Shown here piece by piece: positions 25,160 through 33,495 of a stretch of DNA of 50,246 nt. A model generated the notes under the pieces. It was not told where the DNA came from. It saw only the letters and a list, made by a program, of their open reading frames with translations, and searched no databases. The DNA is taken from contig DUQM01000090.1 in the NCBI GenBank assembly GCA_012837825.1, forward strand, positions 1 to 50,246, in the 5' to 3' direction. The number at the start of each line of letters is the position of its first letter. Position 1 is the first letter of the stretch. This DNA is from Actinomycetota bacterium. Lineage in GTDB: Bacteria; Actinomycetota; Humimicrobiia; Humimicrobiales; Humimicrobiaceae. Position numbers and translations under genes: made by a program.

Positions 25160-25744
25160 TCAGCAGTAAAGATTCCAAAGTTCACGAGAGTTTGTGGTAA
25201 CGCCGACAGCTCCGCTGTCCAGGATTTTTTTAAGCTCTTCCTGACTGTTGATAAATCCTGAACAAATCACCGGGATATCAAAACTCTCTCTGAGAAGCCC
25301 TGAAGCTTTAGGGTAAAGTATGCCCGGTCTTATATCAATAAGATCAGGCTTTCCTGCTTTTACAAGTTCAATTCCTTTTTTAAAAGATTTTGTATCAAGA
25401 ATGAACATTGACTGCATTACAGGAAAGTTGATTTTTTTTAAACAATTTATTGATTTGGGAGAAGATGAGGTTACCATATTGATTCCTATATAATCTTTTA
25501 AAAACTTTATCCCGTACTCATCAGCTGACAATCCTTTTAAAGTATCGATATTAAGGATTATAATCTTCTTTCTATCCTGATTATTTTTTGCAACATCCAT
25601 GAGATCAAAAATATTCAGATCATAAAGCAACACCACCCTGATATTATCATATCCGGCATCCAGAACATCACCAAAGTTGTTTGTGCAGGGGATAACAGGG
25701 TTTTTTGAAAGTTCTCTGATAATATTTTTTACATATAAGTTCAT
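25160..25744 (-). CDS. glpP: GlpP-family glycerol-3-phosphate-responsive antiterminator
   Basis: GlpP proteins are small TIM-barrel-like RNA regulators. In Bacillus subtilis, GlpP with glycerol 3-phosphate allows transcription past leader terminators of glp genes and stabilises the glpD message. The 194-residue product matches the family in length and throughout: IILNIDTLKGLSADEYGIKFL (compare 'HvDLi.Gi..DeyG..fi'), a MQSMFILDTKSFKKGIE block (family 'iqRiFilDs'), KPDLIDIRPGI (family PDfiEvlPGi), PVICSGFINSQEEL (GGfI.t.e) and the GAVGVTTNSRELW ending. It is on the opposite strand to its neighbours, convergent with the flavoprotein operon and divergent from the FGGY kinase gene. No glpF, glpK or glpD is present, so its targets here are probably the two leader elements at 22413 and 36824 (inference). 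Confidence 0.92.
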   Translation of the reverse strand: MNLYVKNIIRELSKNPVIPCTNNFGDVLDAGYDNIRVVLLYDLNIFDLMDVAKNNQDRKKIIILNIDTLKGLSADEYGIKFLKDYIGINMVTSSSPKSINCLKKINFPVMQSMFILDTKSFKKGIELVKAGKPDLIDIRPGILYPKASGLLRESFDIPVICSGFINSQEELKKILDSGAVGVTTNSRELWNLYC

Positions 25745-25853
25745 TTTTATTTTGCAATATATAGTTTTTTATATAGGTAAATGTTTTTCATATTATAACA
25801 TAATAACTTTAAATGTCTTTTATTTAAAAAACAAAGGATCCGGAGTATAGATT

Positions 25854-27398
25854 ATGTATCTGCTTGCTATTGATATAGGCTCGACCTCAATAAAATCAGT
25901 CATATTTGATTACAAAGGCAGAATTGTTTCCTTAGGCAGAAGAAAGACAGAAGTCTTTTATGAAAAAGAAGGTTCGCAGGAATTTGCTTTCTGGATGCCT
26001 GAAAACATATGGGGAAACGTATGCGGCGCAGTGAAAGATTCTGTCAACCTCATCAAAGACCCTGGCCTTATAAGATCAGTATCCGTTACCGGGTTTGCCT
26101 GCGACGGTGTCCCGATTGATAAGAATGGAAACTGGATATACCCTTTTATCAGCTGGCATGATACCAGATGTGTCGAACAGATAGAATGGGCAGAAAGAAA
26201 TCTTGATTATGAGGAAATATATAAAATAAACGGCCAGAAACCCTGGCTTCACAATACTATAATGAGGAATGTATGGGTAAAAAACCATCTTCCGGAAATA
26301 TATAAAAAGACTTACAAGTGGCTTCTTATAGAGGATTATATAAATTTCAGGCTTTGCGGGTCTATTGCTACTGATTACTCCCTGGCTTCAACCACGCTTG
26401 TTTTTGACCAGAAGAGTCTTAACTGGTCTGACAGACTTTTTAAAATGTTTGATATTGATATGGACATATATCCCGAGCCCAAACCCAGCGGCACTTTTCT
26501 TGGAGAGGTATCGGGTGAAGCTTCTGTGCCGACAGGCTTAAAAAAAGGAACTCCTGTAATTCTGGGCGGACTTGACGGTCTTTGCGGAGTCTATGCAACA
26601 GCAGGCGACCAGGAAGAGGATCTTGTCGGAGTAATGGGGACTTATGAGCATTATCATAAATGTCTTGACAAACCTATCCTTGAAAAGAATGGATTACTTT
26701 CCAGCATCATCTGCCAGGCACATGTAATAAAAGGTAAATATGGTATTTATGGAGTAGCTGTATCAGCAGGGATATTTGAGTGGTTTAAAGATGTTTTCTG
26801 CAGCGAAGAAGAAAGATATGCAGAAGAAAACAAAAAGAATATATGGGATGTCCTGATGGATAAGGCGGCAGAGTCTTCTGCAGGCTCCGGCGGGATTTTT
26901 ATGCTTCCTGATCTGTATGGAAGCGCGTGTCCTGTTCAGGATAATTATTCCAGAGGAGTTTTTACAGGTATTTCTTCAACCTCAAAAAAAGAAGATTTCA
27001 TAAGAGCTGTTATTGAAGGACTGAGTTATAAGGGGTTCGAGCTATACGAAGCTATCAGGGAGTATACATCTTCCGAAAGCAGAAAGATAATGATAACCGG
27101 CGGAGCTACAAGGAATTCATTCTGGATACAGCTTAAGTCGGATATTTCCGGCATTGAAATAGAAGTGCCTGATATTGAAGAAGCAACTCCTCTGGGAGCG
27201 GCGATGATAGGGGGAGTAGGGACAGGCATATTTGAAGATTTCAGTGATGCCTTTAAAAAAATAGAAAGAAAAATTAAAAAATACAGTCCGGATAAAAACA
27301 ATCATAAATTATATAAAAAATATTATAATGATATTTATAAAAAGATTTATCCTTCATGCAGGGATATAAATAATTTAATATCAACAAGGATTCTGTAA
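25854..27398 (+). CDS. FGGY-family carbohydrate kinase
   Basis: This is a cytoplasmic sugar kinase of the xylulokinase/rhamnulokinase/LsrK superfamily. The N-terminal phosphate loop is AIDIGSTSIKSVIFD. The first FGGY domain continues to about residue 245 with GLDGLCGVYATAGDQ at the domain boundary. The second domain carries the ATP-binding MITGGATRNSFWIQ and DIEEATPLGAAMIGGVG blocks. The product has 514 residues, with a lysine-rich tail. Substrate cannot be read from sequence. It is not a classical GlpK. Position before an aldolase and a FucI-like isomerase suggests it phosphorylates a ketose such as rhamnulose or fuculose, while similarity of the next gene to LsrF leaves an LsrK-like role open. 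GGAG lies about 10 bases before the ATG. Confidence 0.9.
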   Translation: MYLLAIDIGSTSIKSVIFDYKGRIVSLGRRKTEVFYEKEGSQEFAFWMPENIWGNVCGAVKDSVNLIKDPGLIRSVSVTGFACDGVPIDKNGNWIYPFISWHDTRCVEQIEWAERNLDYEEIYKINGQKPWLHNTIMRNVWVKNHLPEIYKKTYKWLLIEDYINFRLCGSIATDYSLASTTLVFDQKSLNWSDRLFKMFDIDMDIYPEPKPSGTFLGEVSGEASVPTGLKKGTPVILGGLDGLCGVYATAGDQEEDLVGVMGTYEHYHKCLDKPILEKNGLLSSIICQAHVIKGKYGIYGVAVSAGIFEWFKDVFCSEEERYAEENKKNIWDVLMDKAAESSAGSGGIFMLPDLYGSACPVQDNYSRGVFTGISSTSKKEDFIRAVIEGLSYKGFELYEAIREYTSSESRKIMITGGATRNSFWIQLKSDISGIEIEVPDIEEATPLGAAMIGGVGTGIFEDFSDAFKKIERKIKKYSPDKNNHKLYKKYYNDIYKKIYPSCRDINNLISTRIL

Positions 27399-27443
27399 TT
27401 TATTCAGGCCTGGACAGAAAATTTAAAAGAACTGGAGGTTAGC

Positions 27444-28385
27444 ATGTACGGCAAAAAGATAAGGATGGGAAGGCTTATAGATCCACGATATGGAAGAGGA
27501 GTAATAATACCTTATGCGCATGGCCTTCTTCAGGGCCCGATTCCCGGACTTGAAAATATAAATGAAATCAACAGGTATATGGAGATATTCAGAAAATCAA
27601 GGGCAACCGGGATAATCATAAGTTATGGATATGTCAAGTACAGTGCAGACTATCTTATCGGAAGATGCGTTCCTTCAGCCGTAATCCTGATTGACTGGAT
27701 AAATATGACGAAAGCATATAGGGGAAATGTTCCTTATGACGAAGTAAGGACATGCATCTGCACATCCATTGAAGATGCGATAAAAGTAGGAGCAGATGGT
27801 GTAATGACTTATCTCACTTTGGGATTTGAAGATCCCTCGCTTGAGGCTGAAGAAATTAGAAAGAATGGTCTTGTAGTAAAAGAATGTGAAAGGGTAGGCC
27901 TTCCTGTCATAATCGAACCCGTTATGGCAGGATTTAAGAACAAGGATATTTTTTATGACAAGGAATATTTGAAAATAAATGACAGGATAGCTGCAGAAAT
28001 AGGAGCAGATATAGTTAAATCACAATATACGGGAGACTCTGAATCTTTCAGGGAAGTGGTGGAAAACTGTGCGGCTCCGATAATGATTGCCGGCGGGCCT
28101 AAATCAGGGACAATGGAAGAAACGTATGAAATGATAAGAGGTGCAGTACAGGCAGGTGCGGCAGGAACAATAGTGGGAAGAAAGATATTTCAGGCTGAGA
28201 ATATTGAGAAATGCTTAAACGAAGTATGCAAAATAGTCTATGATGAATTTCCCAGAAATAATGACATACAGATAAGATGCATAAATGGTGTCTGCAGCGC
28301 GTCCGGTGCTGGGGATGAAAATGAACTTGTTGAAAAAATCGCCAGCCAGGTTATTTCTGAATATAAAAATAAAATCAGTAAATAG
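27444..28385 (+). CDS. Class I DhnA-type aldolase (FbaB/LsrF family)
   Basis: This TIM-barrel enzyme uses a Schiff-base lysine to cleave or form a ketose phosphate. The likely lysine is Lys192 in ADIVKSQYTGD. The phosphate-binding MIAGGPKSG and AAGTIVGRKIFQ segments are present. The stretch IIPYAHGLLQGPIPGLENIN resembles the LsrF/DhnA start, but the Asp of the usual 'DHG' is replaced by Ala25. That change suggests the substrate differs from fructose 1,6-bisphosphate. With the isomerase and kinase beside it, an aldol split of a deoxyketose 1-phosphate into DHAP and an aldehyde is plausible. A GGAGG site lies seven bases before the ATG, and the next gene begins 10 bp after the stop. Confidence 0.87.
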   Translation: MYGKKIRMGRLIDPRYGRGVIIPYAHGLLQGPIPGLENINEINRYMEIFRKSRATGIIISYGYVKYSADYLIGRCVPSAVILIDWINMTKAYRGNVPYDEVRTCICTSIEDAIKVGADGVMTYLTLGFEDPSLEAEEIRKNGLVVKECERVGLPVIIEPVMAGFKNKDIFYDKEYLKINDRIAAEIGADIVKSQYTGDSESFREVVENCAAPIMIAGGPKSGTMEETYEMIRGAVQAGAAGTIVGRKIFQAENIEKCLNEVCKIVYDEFPRNNDIQIRCINGVCSASGAGDENELVEKIASQVISEYKNKISK

Positions 28386-28395
28386 GAGGGTTTAA

Positions 28396-29829
28396 ATGGT
28401 AGGTCCCAGACCCAGAATCGGCTTGTTTGCTACAGTCGATGAGCTTTATTCCACAGCATTTGATATGGCTGAAATTGATAAGGTCGTAAAAGATGATATA
28501 TCAAAACTTATCAATAATTTGTCGGTTCAGAACGAGGTTGTTTTCAGAAAAATAGCCCGGACAGAAAAAGACGGAATTGAGGAAGGCAGGTATTTCTGCG
28601 GACTTGATCTCGACCTTATTATAATAAGCGAATTTGTTTACACTCTTGATGAAGTTATAATCGGATTTTTAAAAAATATTAACAAAAAGGTACCCATACT
28701 TGTCCTAATGGTTCAGGGTTACGAAGGAATACCCGAAGATCTAAGTGTAAAAGACTTTTCCAGATCATGGGGAATAAACGGAACAGTTCAGCTGACCTCA
28801 TCAATCCCCAATATGGTTGACGGTTTTGAATATAAGTTTCTTGTAGGAAATCCTGGTGAAAAAAGCATCTCTGAAAAGATCAGCCTGTTTGCAAAAGCAT
28901 CATGGGTAATTAATTCTCTTAAAAAATTAAAACTGGCATATCTTCCCGGAGTTTTTAAGGGCATGCATGACAACTGGGATAATAATGCAAAGCTTGAAAA
29001 ATTATTCGGTATTGAGCTGGACTGGCTTAATTTTTCCGATGTGGTAAAAGAGGTCAGGAAAGTCAAAGAAGAGGAGATAAAAGCTGAAGTTGAAGATATG
29101 AGAAAAAAATACAAAATAATTGAGCCCGAAGACATTGATTTATATGACGAAGCAAGAATGTATCTGGGGGTTAAAAATCTTATAAAAAACAAAAACCTCT
29201 CCGGACTTACAATAACAGTCGATCCAAATAATTGTAATGAATTCATGGATTTCAGGGTGCTTGCTTATTATACAATGTCAAAACTCATGGATGATTGTTT
29301 TGCATGTTCAGATGAAGGAGATATGTCCCATGTAATCTGTCAGCTTATACTTGGAAAACTCACCGGAAGCCCTGTCCAGCAGTGGGAGAACTGGGCGTTT
29401 GATAAAAGCAAAAATATTGTAATGGGTGGACATAGCGGGATTGGTTCAACCAGGCTTGCAAAAGACAAAAATGAAATATATGTAAGAAATCTTATGTATG
29501 ATACATATACTCTTCCTGACGGACAGGTAAGGAAAGGTTTTGCATTTAATTTTGTTTTGAAACCGGGAAAGGTGACTCTTCTTACCATGGGAGCTATTCA
29601 CGACGAATATAAATTAAAGATAGTAAGAGGCAGTGCTATTGATTATAGTCTTCTTGATATACACTCTCCCTTTGCTGTAATCAAAATAGATAATACGGAC
29701 ATTGAAGATTATTTTGAGAAAATATGCAGATTCGGCTGTGGAAAGCACTTTGCTCTTGTCTATGGTGATGTTTCAGAAGAATGCGTATCAATAGCGGAAA
29801 TAATGAAAATGGATTATCTTCTGATTTAA
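28396..29829 (+). CDS. L-fucose/L-arabinose isomerase superfamily protein
   Basis: This is a predicted aldose-ketose isomerase of the FucI/AraA fold. The N-terminal domain starts with PRIGLFATVDELY and contains a Rossmann-like half (to about 170) with DLDLIIISEF. The middle and C-terminal domains show DEGDMSHVICQLILGKLTGSP, in the place where the family has its conserved acidic and catalytic residues, and GHSGIGS. At 477 residues it matches the AraA/FucI size range, but identity to characterised members looks low, so it may use another sugar. AGGAGG precedes the ATG. It is the third gene of a tight kinase-aldolase-isomerase operon. Confidence 0.8.
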   Translation: MVGPRPRIGLFATVDELYSTAFDMAEIDKVVKDDISKLINNLSVQNEVVFRKIARTEKDGIEEGRYFCGLDLDLIIISEFVYTLDEVIIGFLKNINKKVPILVLMVQGYEGIPEDLSVKDFSRSWGINGTVQLTSSIPNMVDGFEYKFLVGNPGEKSISEKISLFAKASWVINSLKKLKLAYLPGVFKGMHDNWDNNAKLEKLFGIELDWLNFSDVVKEVRKVKEEEIKAEVEDMRKKYKIIEPEDIDLYDEARMYLGVKNLIKNKNLSGLTITVDPNNCNEFMDFRVLAYYTMSKLMDDCFACSDEGDMSHVICQLILGKLTGSPVQQWENWAFDKSKNIVMGGHSGIGSTRLAKDKNEIYVRNLMYDTYTLPDGQVRKGFAFNFVLKPGKVTLLTMGAIHDEYKLKIVRGSAIDYSLLDIHSPFAVIKIDNTDIEDYFEKICRFGCGKHFALVYGDVSEECVSIAEIMKMDYLLI

Positions 29830-29883
29830 TACTAAAAAATAAATTTTCTTAAACTATTATGACCGGACATATTTTTAAAAATA

Positions 29884-30948
29884 ATGAGAATAGGAATTAA
29901 TTTCTATCCTGATTTTGTTGAACTTCCACTTGAAGTTCTTAAAGAAGGCATCCTTAATGAAAAGAATCTTAAATTTGCAAAACAGATAGGTGCAGATGGT
30001 ATTGTTGCATGGATGCCGTTGCCTGCAAAGAACGGGGTCTGGGCTTATGAGGATTTACTTGAATTAAGAAAGTTTGTTGAAAAAACCGGTCTTAAAATTG
30101 AGGCAGTTGAGAATCTTCCCCCTACTCATTATGACAGGATTTTATTTGGTCTGGAAGGCAGGGACAGTCAGATTGAAAATATCAAGACAACTATCAGGAA
30201 TATGGGAAAGGCAGGTATTTACTGTCTTGGCTACTCTTTTTCAATTCCCGGTTACCAGGGACATTGCAGCAGAGGTGAGAATGGCGGCGGAAGAGGAGAT
30301 TCAGGAATAATAAAGTTTGATTATGATAAGGTTGACAGCAAAGACTATCTTAATTATGGCGAATTATGGGGTGGCTGGAAGACTTCATATTATGATAAAA
30401 GCAAGCTGCTTGGAGAGGTAAAAAAGGAGCAGTTATGGGAAAGACTGATTTATTTTCTTGAAAAAATACTACCCGTTGCTGAAGAATCAGGTGTAAAGAT
30501 GTGTATACACCCTGCTGATCCGCCGGCACCTGTCCTGAGAGGCGTAGAGAATATTATGAATACTGTTGAAGATTTTAAGAAACTCATTGAGCTTTTTCCC
30601 GGCAATTATCACGGCCTGGAATTCTGTCAGGGTACTTTTGCAGAAATGCAGAATGTGGGGCCCGACGTAATAGAACTCATACATTATTTCGGGTCAAGGA
30701 AAAAGATATTTTATGTTCATTTCAGAAACGTTAAAGGAACATTTCCAAAATATGAGGAAGTATTTATAGACGAAGGAGATGTGTCTATGATTGAAGCTAT
30801 GAAAGCTTACAGGGAAACAGGTTTTGACGGGGTTCTTATTCCCGATCATGTTCCTGTTATAAATTCGGTTTCCGAGCCTTGGCATACAGGCATGGCTTAT
30901 TCAATAGGATATATGAAAGCGGTGATGCAGGCTTTAGATACTATCTGA
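29884..30948 (+). CDS. uxuA: Mannonate dehydratase family protein (UxuA)
   Basis: UxuA dehydrates D-mannonate to 2-keto-3-deoxygluconate. The 354-residue TIM barrel has the four expected metal ligands: His209 (CIHPADPP), Cys248 (EFCQGTF), His279 (VHFRNV) and Asp321 in the PDH motif (LIPDHVP). DEGDVSMIEAMKAY is a further family block. The usual HPDDPP reads HPADPP here. No uxuB or kdgK homolog is nearby, so the rest of the hexuronate route must be encoded elsewhere or the substrate differs. The gene begins 54 bp after the isomerase without a clear ribosome site. A strong promoter for the ABC importer follows it. Confidence 0.88.
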   Translation: MRIGINFYPDFVELPLEVLKEGILNEKNLKFAKQIGADGIVAWMPLPAKNGVWAYEDLLELRKFVEKTGLKIEAVENLPPTHYDRILFGLEGRDSQIENIKTTIRNMGKAGIYCLGYSFSIPGYQGHCSRGENGGGRGDSGIIKFDYDKVDSKDYLNYGELWGGWKTSYYDKSKLLGEVKKEQLWERLIYFLEKILPVAEESGVKMCIHPADPPAPVLRGVENIMNTVEDFKKLIELFPGNYHGLEFCQGTFAEMQNVGPDVIELIHYFGSRKKIFYVHFRNVKGTFPKYEEVFIDEGDVSMIEAMKAYRETGFDGVLIPDHVPVINSVSEPWHTGMAYSIGYMKAVMQALDTI

Positions 30949-30953
30949 AATTC

Positions 30954-30982
30954 TTGACAAATTTTTGCGGGGAATATATTAT
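30954..30982 (+). promoter_or_regulatory. Strong sigma-70-type promoter for the first sugar ABC importer
   Basis: A perfect TTGACA (30954-30959), a 17-bp spacer and TATTAT (30977-30982, 5 of 6 matches). It begins just after the uxuA stop and gives a leader of about 160 bases before the binding-protein gene. Confidence 0.8.
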
Positions 30983-30997
30983 TGAAATCGATACCAT
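30982..30997. promoter_or_regulatory. LacI-family operator candidate just downstream of the -10 element
   Basis: TTGAAATCGATACCAT is centred on CG at 30989-30990 and matches a cre-like LacI-type pattern at 14 of 16 positions. It overlaps the transcription start, a standard place for repression. It shares 12 of 16 bases with the site at 22379-22394. Confidence 0.55.
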
Positions 30998-31024
30998 AAA
31001 CAAATTAATTTCTGTTATAAAATC

Positions 31025-31048
31025 TGATTAAACAATTAAATCTAATCA
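31025..31048. promoter_or_regulatory. Inverted repeat TGATTA-N12-TAATCA in the importer leader
   Basis: TGATTA (31025-31030) and TAATCA (31043-31048) form a perfect inverted pair 12 bases apart. The same hexamer is the core of the 25-bp repeat array at 22271-22376, so one regulator may recognise both regions. A small hairpin (31054-31068) follows. Confidence 0.35.
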
Positions 31049-31151
31049 AAACAATGCTTTCCAAGCATATTTCTATCGGAAAGGGGTGGTAATATAGTAA
31101 TAATTTACAAATGTAATAAACAATCTTGTTATGTTCTAGGAAGGAGAGCAA

Positions 31152-32534
31152 ATGAAAAAAGGTATTTTTTTCAAACTGTTGATTACAGCAATATTAATAA
31201 TTTCCATGCTCGCAGCTTATGGCCTTGCAGGTTGTTCACGGGCTGAATCCACTGCAAGTGAAGTTGTTGAAGAAGTGGCTGAGAAAGCTGTTGAAGAAAC
31301 AACAACCACAAAAGCTGCCACAGAAGAAACGGAAGCCGCCAAGGACTATTCAGGGACGGTTCTCTCATTGCTTCATGATAAGGGAGGCAACCCTAATTAC
31401 CAACCTTACTTTGAGGAAATGGGGGCAAAAACAGAAGAACTATTCGGAATTGGCATTGAACCTGTTCCATATCCTACGACAGACGTTTTTATTGCAACAG
31501 TAAATGCTTCTTTATCTACAAAAGATGCACCGGATATGTTTACATGGTGGTCGACATGGAGAATGAAAGACTTAATCGATCAAGGTCTTCTTGCTCCCAC
31601 CACAGCTCTATGGGATAAGCATAAGGATGAGTATTCAGAAGGGCTGAGGAATGCATTTACATTTGACGGAGAAGCCTACGGATATTCTTATACACAGGAA
31701 TACTGGCCGGTATGGTATAACAAAGACGTATTTGCAAAGTATGATCTTAAAGAACCAAAGACCTGGGCTGAGTTTGAAGCAGTATGCGACACACTTCTTA
31801 AAAACGGAGTTACTCCGATGGCACAGACAGTACAGGGAAGATGGCCTACCTTTATTATGTTTGAGCAATTCGTAATTGGCGAAGATCCCCAGCTTTATGT
31901 TGATCTTTGCGAAGGAAGAGTAAAGTATAGCGATCCCAAAATGAAGGCAGCTTTTGAGGTATGGAAAGATCTTATTGATAAAGGATACTTTACTGACCCC
32001 GGTATAGATTATTTTGTTGATGCACCGGCCATGTTTAATACGGGCGAACTAGGAATGATTCAGGCAGGAACATGGTATTATGAATCAGTTCTTATAGCTG
32101 CAGGAGTTGCAGAAGACCAGATAGGTGCATTTATACTACCATCCCAGAAAGAAAGCGCCGGAAAGAATATAATTCTTGAAATGTCTCCTATTTGTGTCTG
32201 CGCAAACTCTCAGAATCTTGAAGCTACAATGGTAGCGGTAGATTACTTTATGAGTGCAGAAGGAAACGAAATATTTGCTAAGTTAAATAAAGCATATCCC
32301 TCTAATATGAACTCAAATACCGATTTCCTTCCCGAGATAAAGATTAAAATAGCTGATACAGTTAAGGGCGAAAATTATAATATTCTTAACAGATACTGGG
32401 AAGCAACACCTACACCTATTTGCGAGGAAGCAGTTGATAAATTCGCTGAATTTATAACAAATCCGGACAAACTGGACCAGATACTGGTAGATCTGGATGT
32501 GATCGCCGATAAATTCTGGGGTGCAAACCAGTAA
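31152..32534 (+). CDS. Sugar ABC importer substrate-binding lipoprotein (family 1)
   Basis: This is the extracytoplasmic binding protein of a carbohydrate importer (MalE/UgpB-like). The signal peptide ends in the lipobox LAGC (lipidated Cys28). A Thr/Glu/Ala-rich linker (to about residue 68) spaces the domain from the membrane. The mature domain shows the family blocks DMFTWWSTWRMKDLIDQGLL, PVWYNKDVFAKYDLKEPKTWAEFE and FNTGELGMIQAGTWY. A GGAAGGAGAG site precedes the ATG. It is transcribed from the promoter at 30954 and is separated from the permeases by a stable stem-loop that probably keeps its message level higher. The sugar is unknown. It is similar in plan to the second binding protein at 40906. 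Confidence 0.93.
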   Translation: MKKGIFFKLLITAILIISMLAAYGLAGCSRAESTASEVVEEVAEKAVEETTTTKAATEETEAAKDYSGTVLSLLHDKGGNPNYQPYFEEMGAKTEELFGIGIEPVPYPTTDVFIATVNASLSTKDAPDMFTWWSTWRMKDLIDQGLLAPTTALWDKHKDEYSEGLRNAFTFDGEAYGYSYTQEYWPVWYNKDVFAKYDLKEPKTWAEFEAVCDTLLKNGVTPMAQTVQGRWPTFIMFEQFVIGEDPQLYVDLCEGRVKYSDPKMKAAFEVWKDLIDKGYFTDPGIDYFVDAPAMFNTGELGMIQAGTWYYESVLIAAGVAEDQIGAFILPSQKESAGKNIILEMSPICVCANSQNLEATMVAVDYFMSAEGNEIFAKLNKAYPSNMNSNTDFLPEIKIKIADTVKGENYNILNRYWEATPTPICEEAVDKFAEFITNPDKLDQILVDLDVIADKFWGANQ

Positions 32535-32548
32535 AATTTTTTCAGTTT

Positions 32549-32577
32549 GCGGGAAACAGACCGGTTCTGTTTCCCGC
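32549..32577 (+). promoter_or_regulatory. Stable intercistronic stem-loop between binding-protein and permease genes
   Basis: GCGGGAAACAGA (32549-32560) and TCTGTTTCCCGC (32566-32577) form a perfect 12-bp stem with a 5-nt loop. No T run follows, so it is more likely an mRNA-stabilising or partial-attenuation element than a full terminator. Confidence 0.8.
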
Positions 32578-32612
32578 TCAGGAATATATTATCGGATTTG
32601 AGGAATAAACTT

Positions 32613-33482
32613 ATGAAATATCATAATAAATTTGTTAGTTATTTATATATATTACCTTCTTTTCTGCTGGTATTTTTACTGCTGCTGGTTCCGATGTTTC
32701 AGAACATATACTACAGTTTCTTTCAGTGGAACGGGATTGCTGAACCTATCTTTAATGGTTTTAGCAATTATATTCAGCTTTTTAAAGATTCGAACTTTTT
32801 TACTTCATTAATAAATACAGTCCTCTGGGTTGTGATTACACTGATTTTCCCTGTTTTCGGAGGCCTTCTGATCGCAGTTTTCTTAAGGGGAATCAAATTC
32901 GGCAATTTCTTTAAGTCGATTTTTTACATACCGATTACAATATCTTTTGTTGCAACAGGAATAATCTGGAATTATATGTATAGCAGACAGATCGGTGTTT
33001 TAAATACTTTTCTTGATCTTATCGGAGTGAATAAAATTTCCTGGCTTGTAAATGTTCCATTAAATACTTTTTCCCTGTTAATTACATGGACATGGCAGCA
33101 GCTTGGCATAAATATGGTTTTGTTTCTGATGGGTCTGACGTCTATTCCTGTAGAACAGACAGAAGCTGCGACAATAGAAGGAGCAAGCAAATGGCAGACT
33201 TTTATTCATGTAACATTTCCCATGCTCAGACCTATTACCACGGTTGTTATTGTGATGGCAACAGCAAATTCCTTTAAAGTTTTTGACCTGATATATGTAA
33301 TGACCAGGGGAGGCCCTTACAGATCTTCAGAAACACTGGCAGTAACCATGTTCAGGGAGACGTTTACGATGTCTAATATGGGTTATGGTGCTGCGATCTC
33401 AGTGGTTCTTTCTATTATAGTTGTTGCAATTTCGGCTATATATCTGAGAACCATGGTTAAAAAAGATTTGCTATATTATTAG
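32613..33482 (+). CDS. Sugar ABC importer permease, MalF/UgpA-type
   Basis: This is an inner-membrane subunit with six predicted membrane segments. The cytoplasmic EAA loop reads EAATIEGASKWQTFIHVTFPML, which contacts the ATPase. The frame is open back to a TTG at 32547, but that codon lies inside the stem-loop. I chose the ATG at 32613 because GAGGA stands eight bases upstream and the product then begins MKYHNKFVSYLYILPSFLL, a normal MalF-type start. No large periplasmic insertion is present, as in most Gram-positive members. The partner permease begins 13 bp after the stop. Confidence 0.92.
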   Translation: MKYHNKFVSYLYILPSFLLVFLLLLVPMFQNIYYSFFQWNGIAEPIFNGFSNYIQLFKDSNFFTSLINTVLWVVITLIFPVFGGLLIAVFLRGIKFGNFFKSIFYIPITISFVATGIIWNYMYSRQIGVLNTFLDLIGVNKISWLVNVPLNTFSLLITWTWQQLGINMVLFLMGLTSIPVEQTEAATIEGASKWQTFIHVTFPMLRPITTVVIVMATANSFKVFDLIYVMTRGGPYRSSETLAVTMFRETFTMSNMGYGAAISVVLSIIVVAISAIYLRTMVKKDLLYY

Positions 33483-33495
33483 AGAGGTAAAAAAA

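Noticed and set aside
28788-29246. 152-codon - strand frame
   Set aside because: Lies wholly inside the FucI-like isomerase gene and encodes Ser/Leu/Phe-rich shadow sequence.
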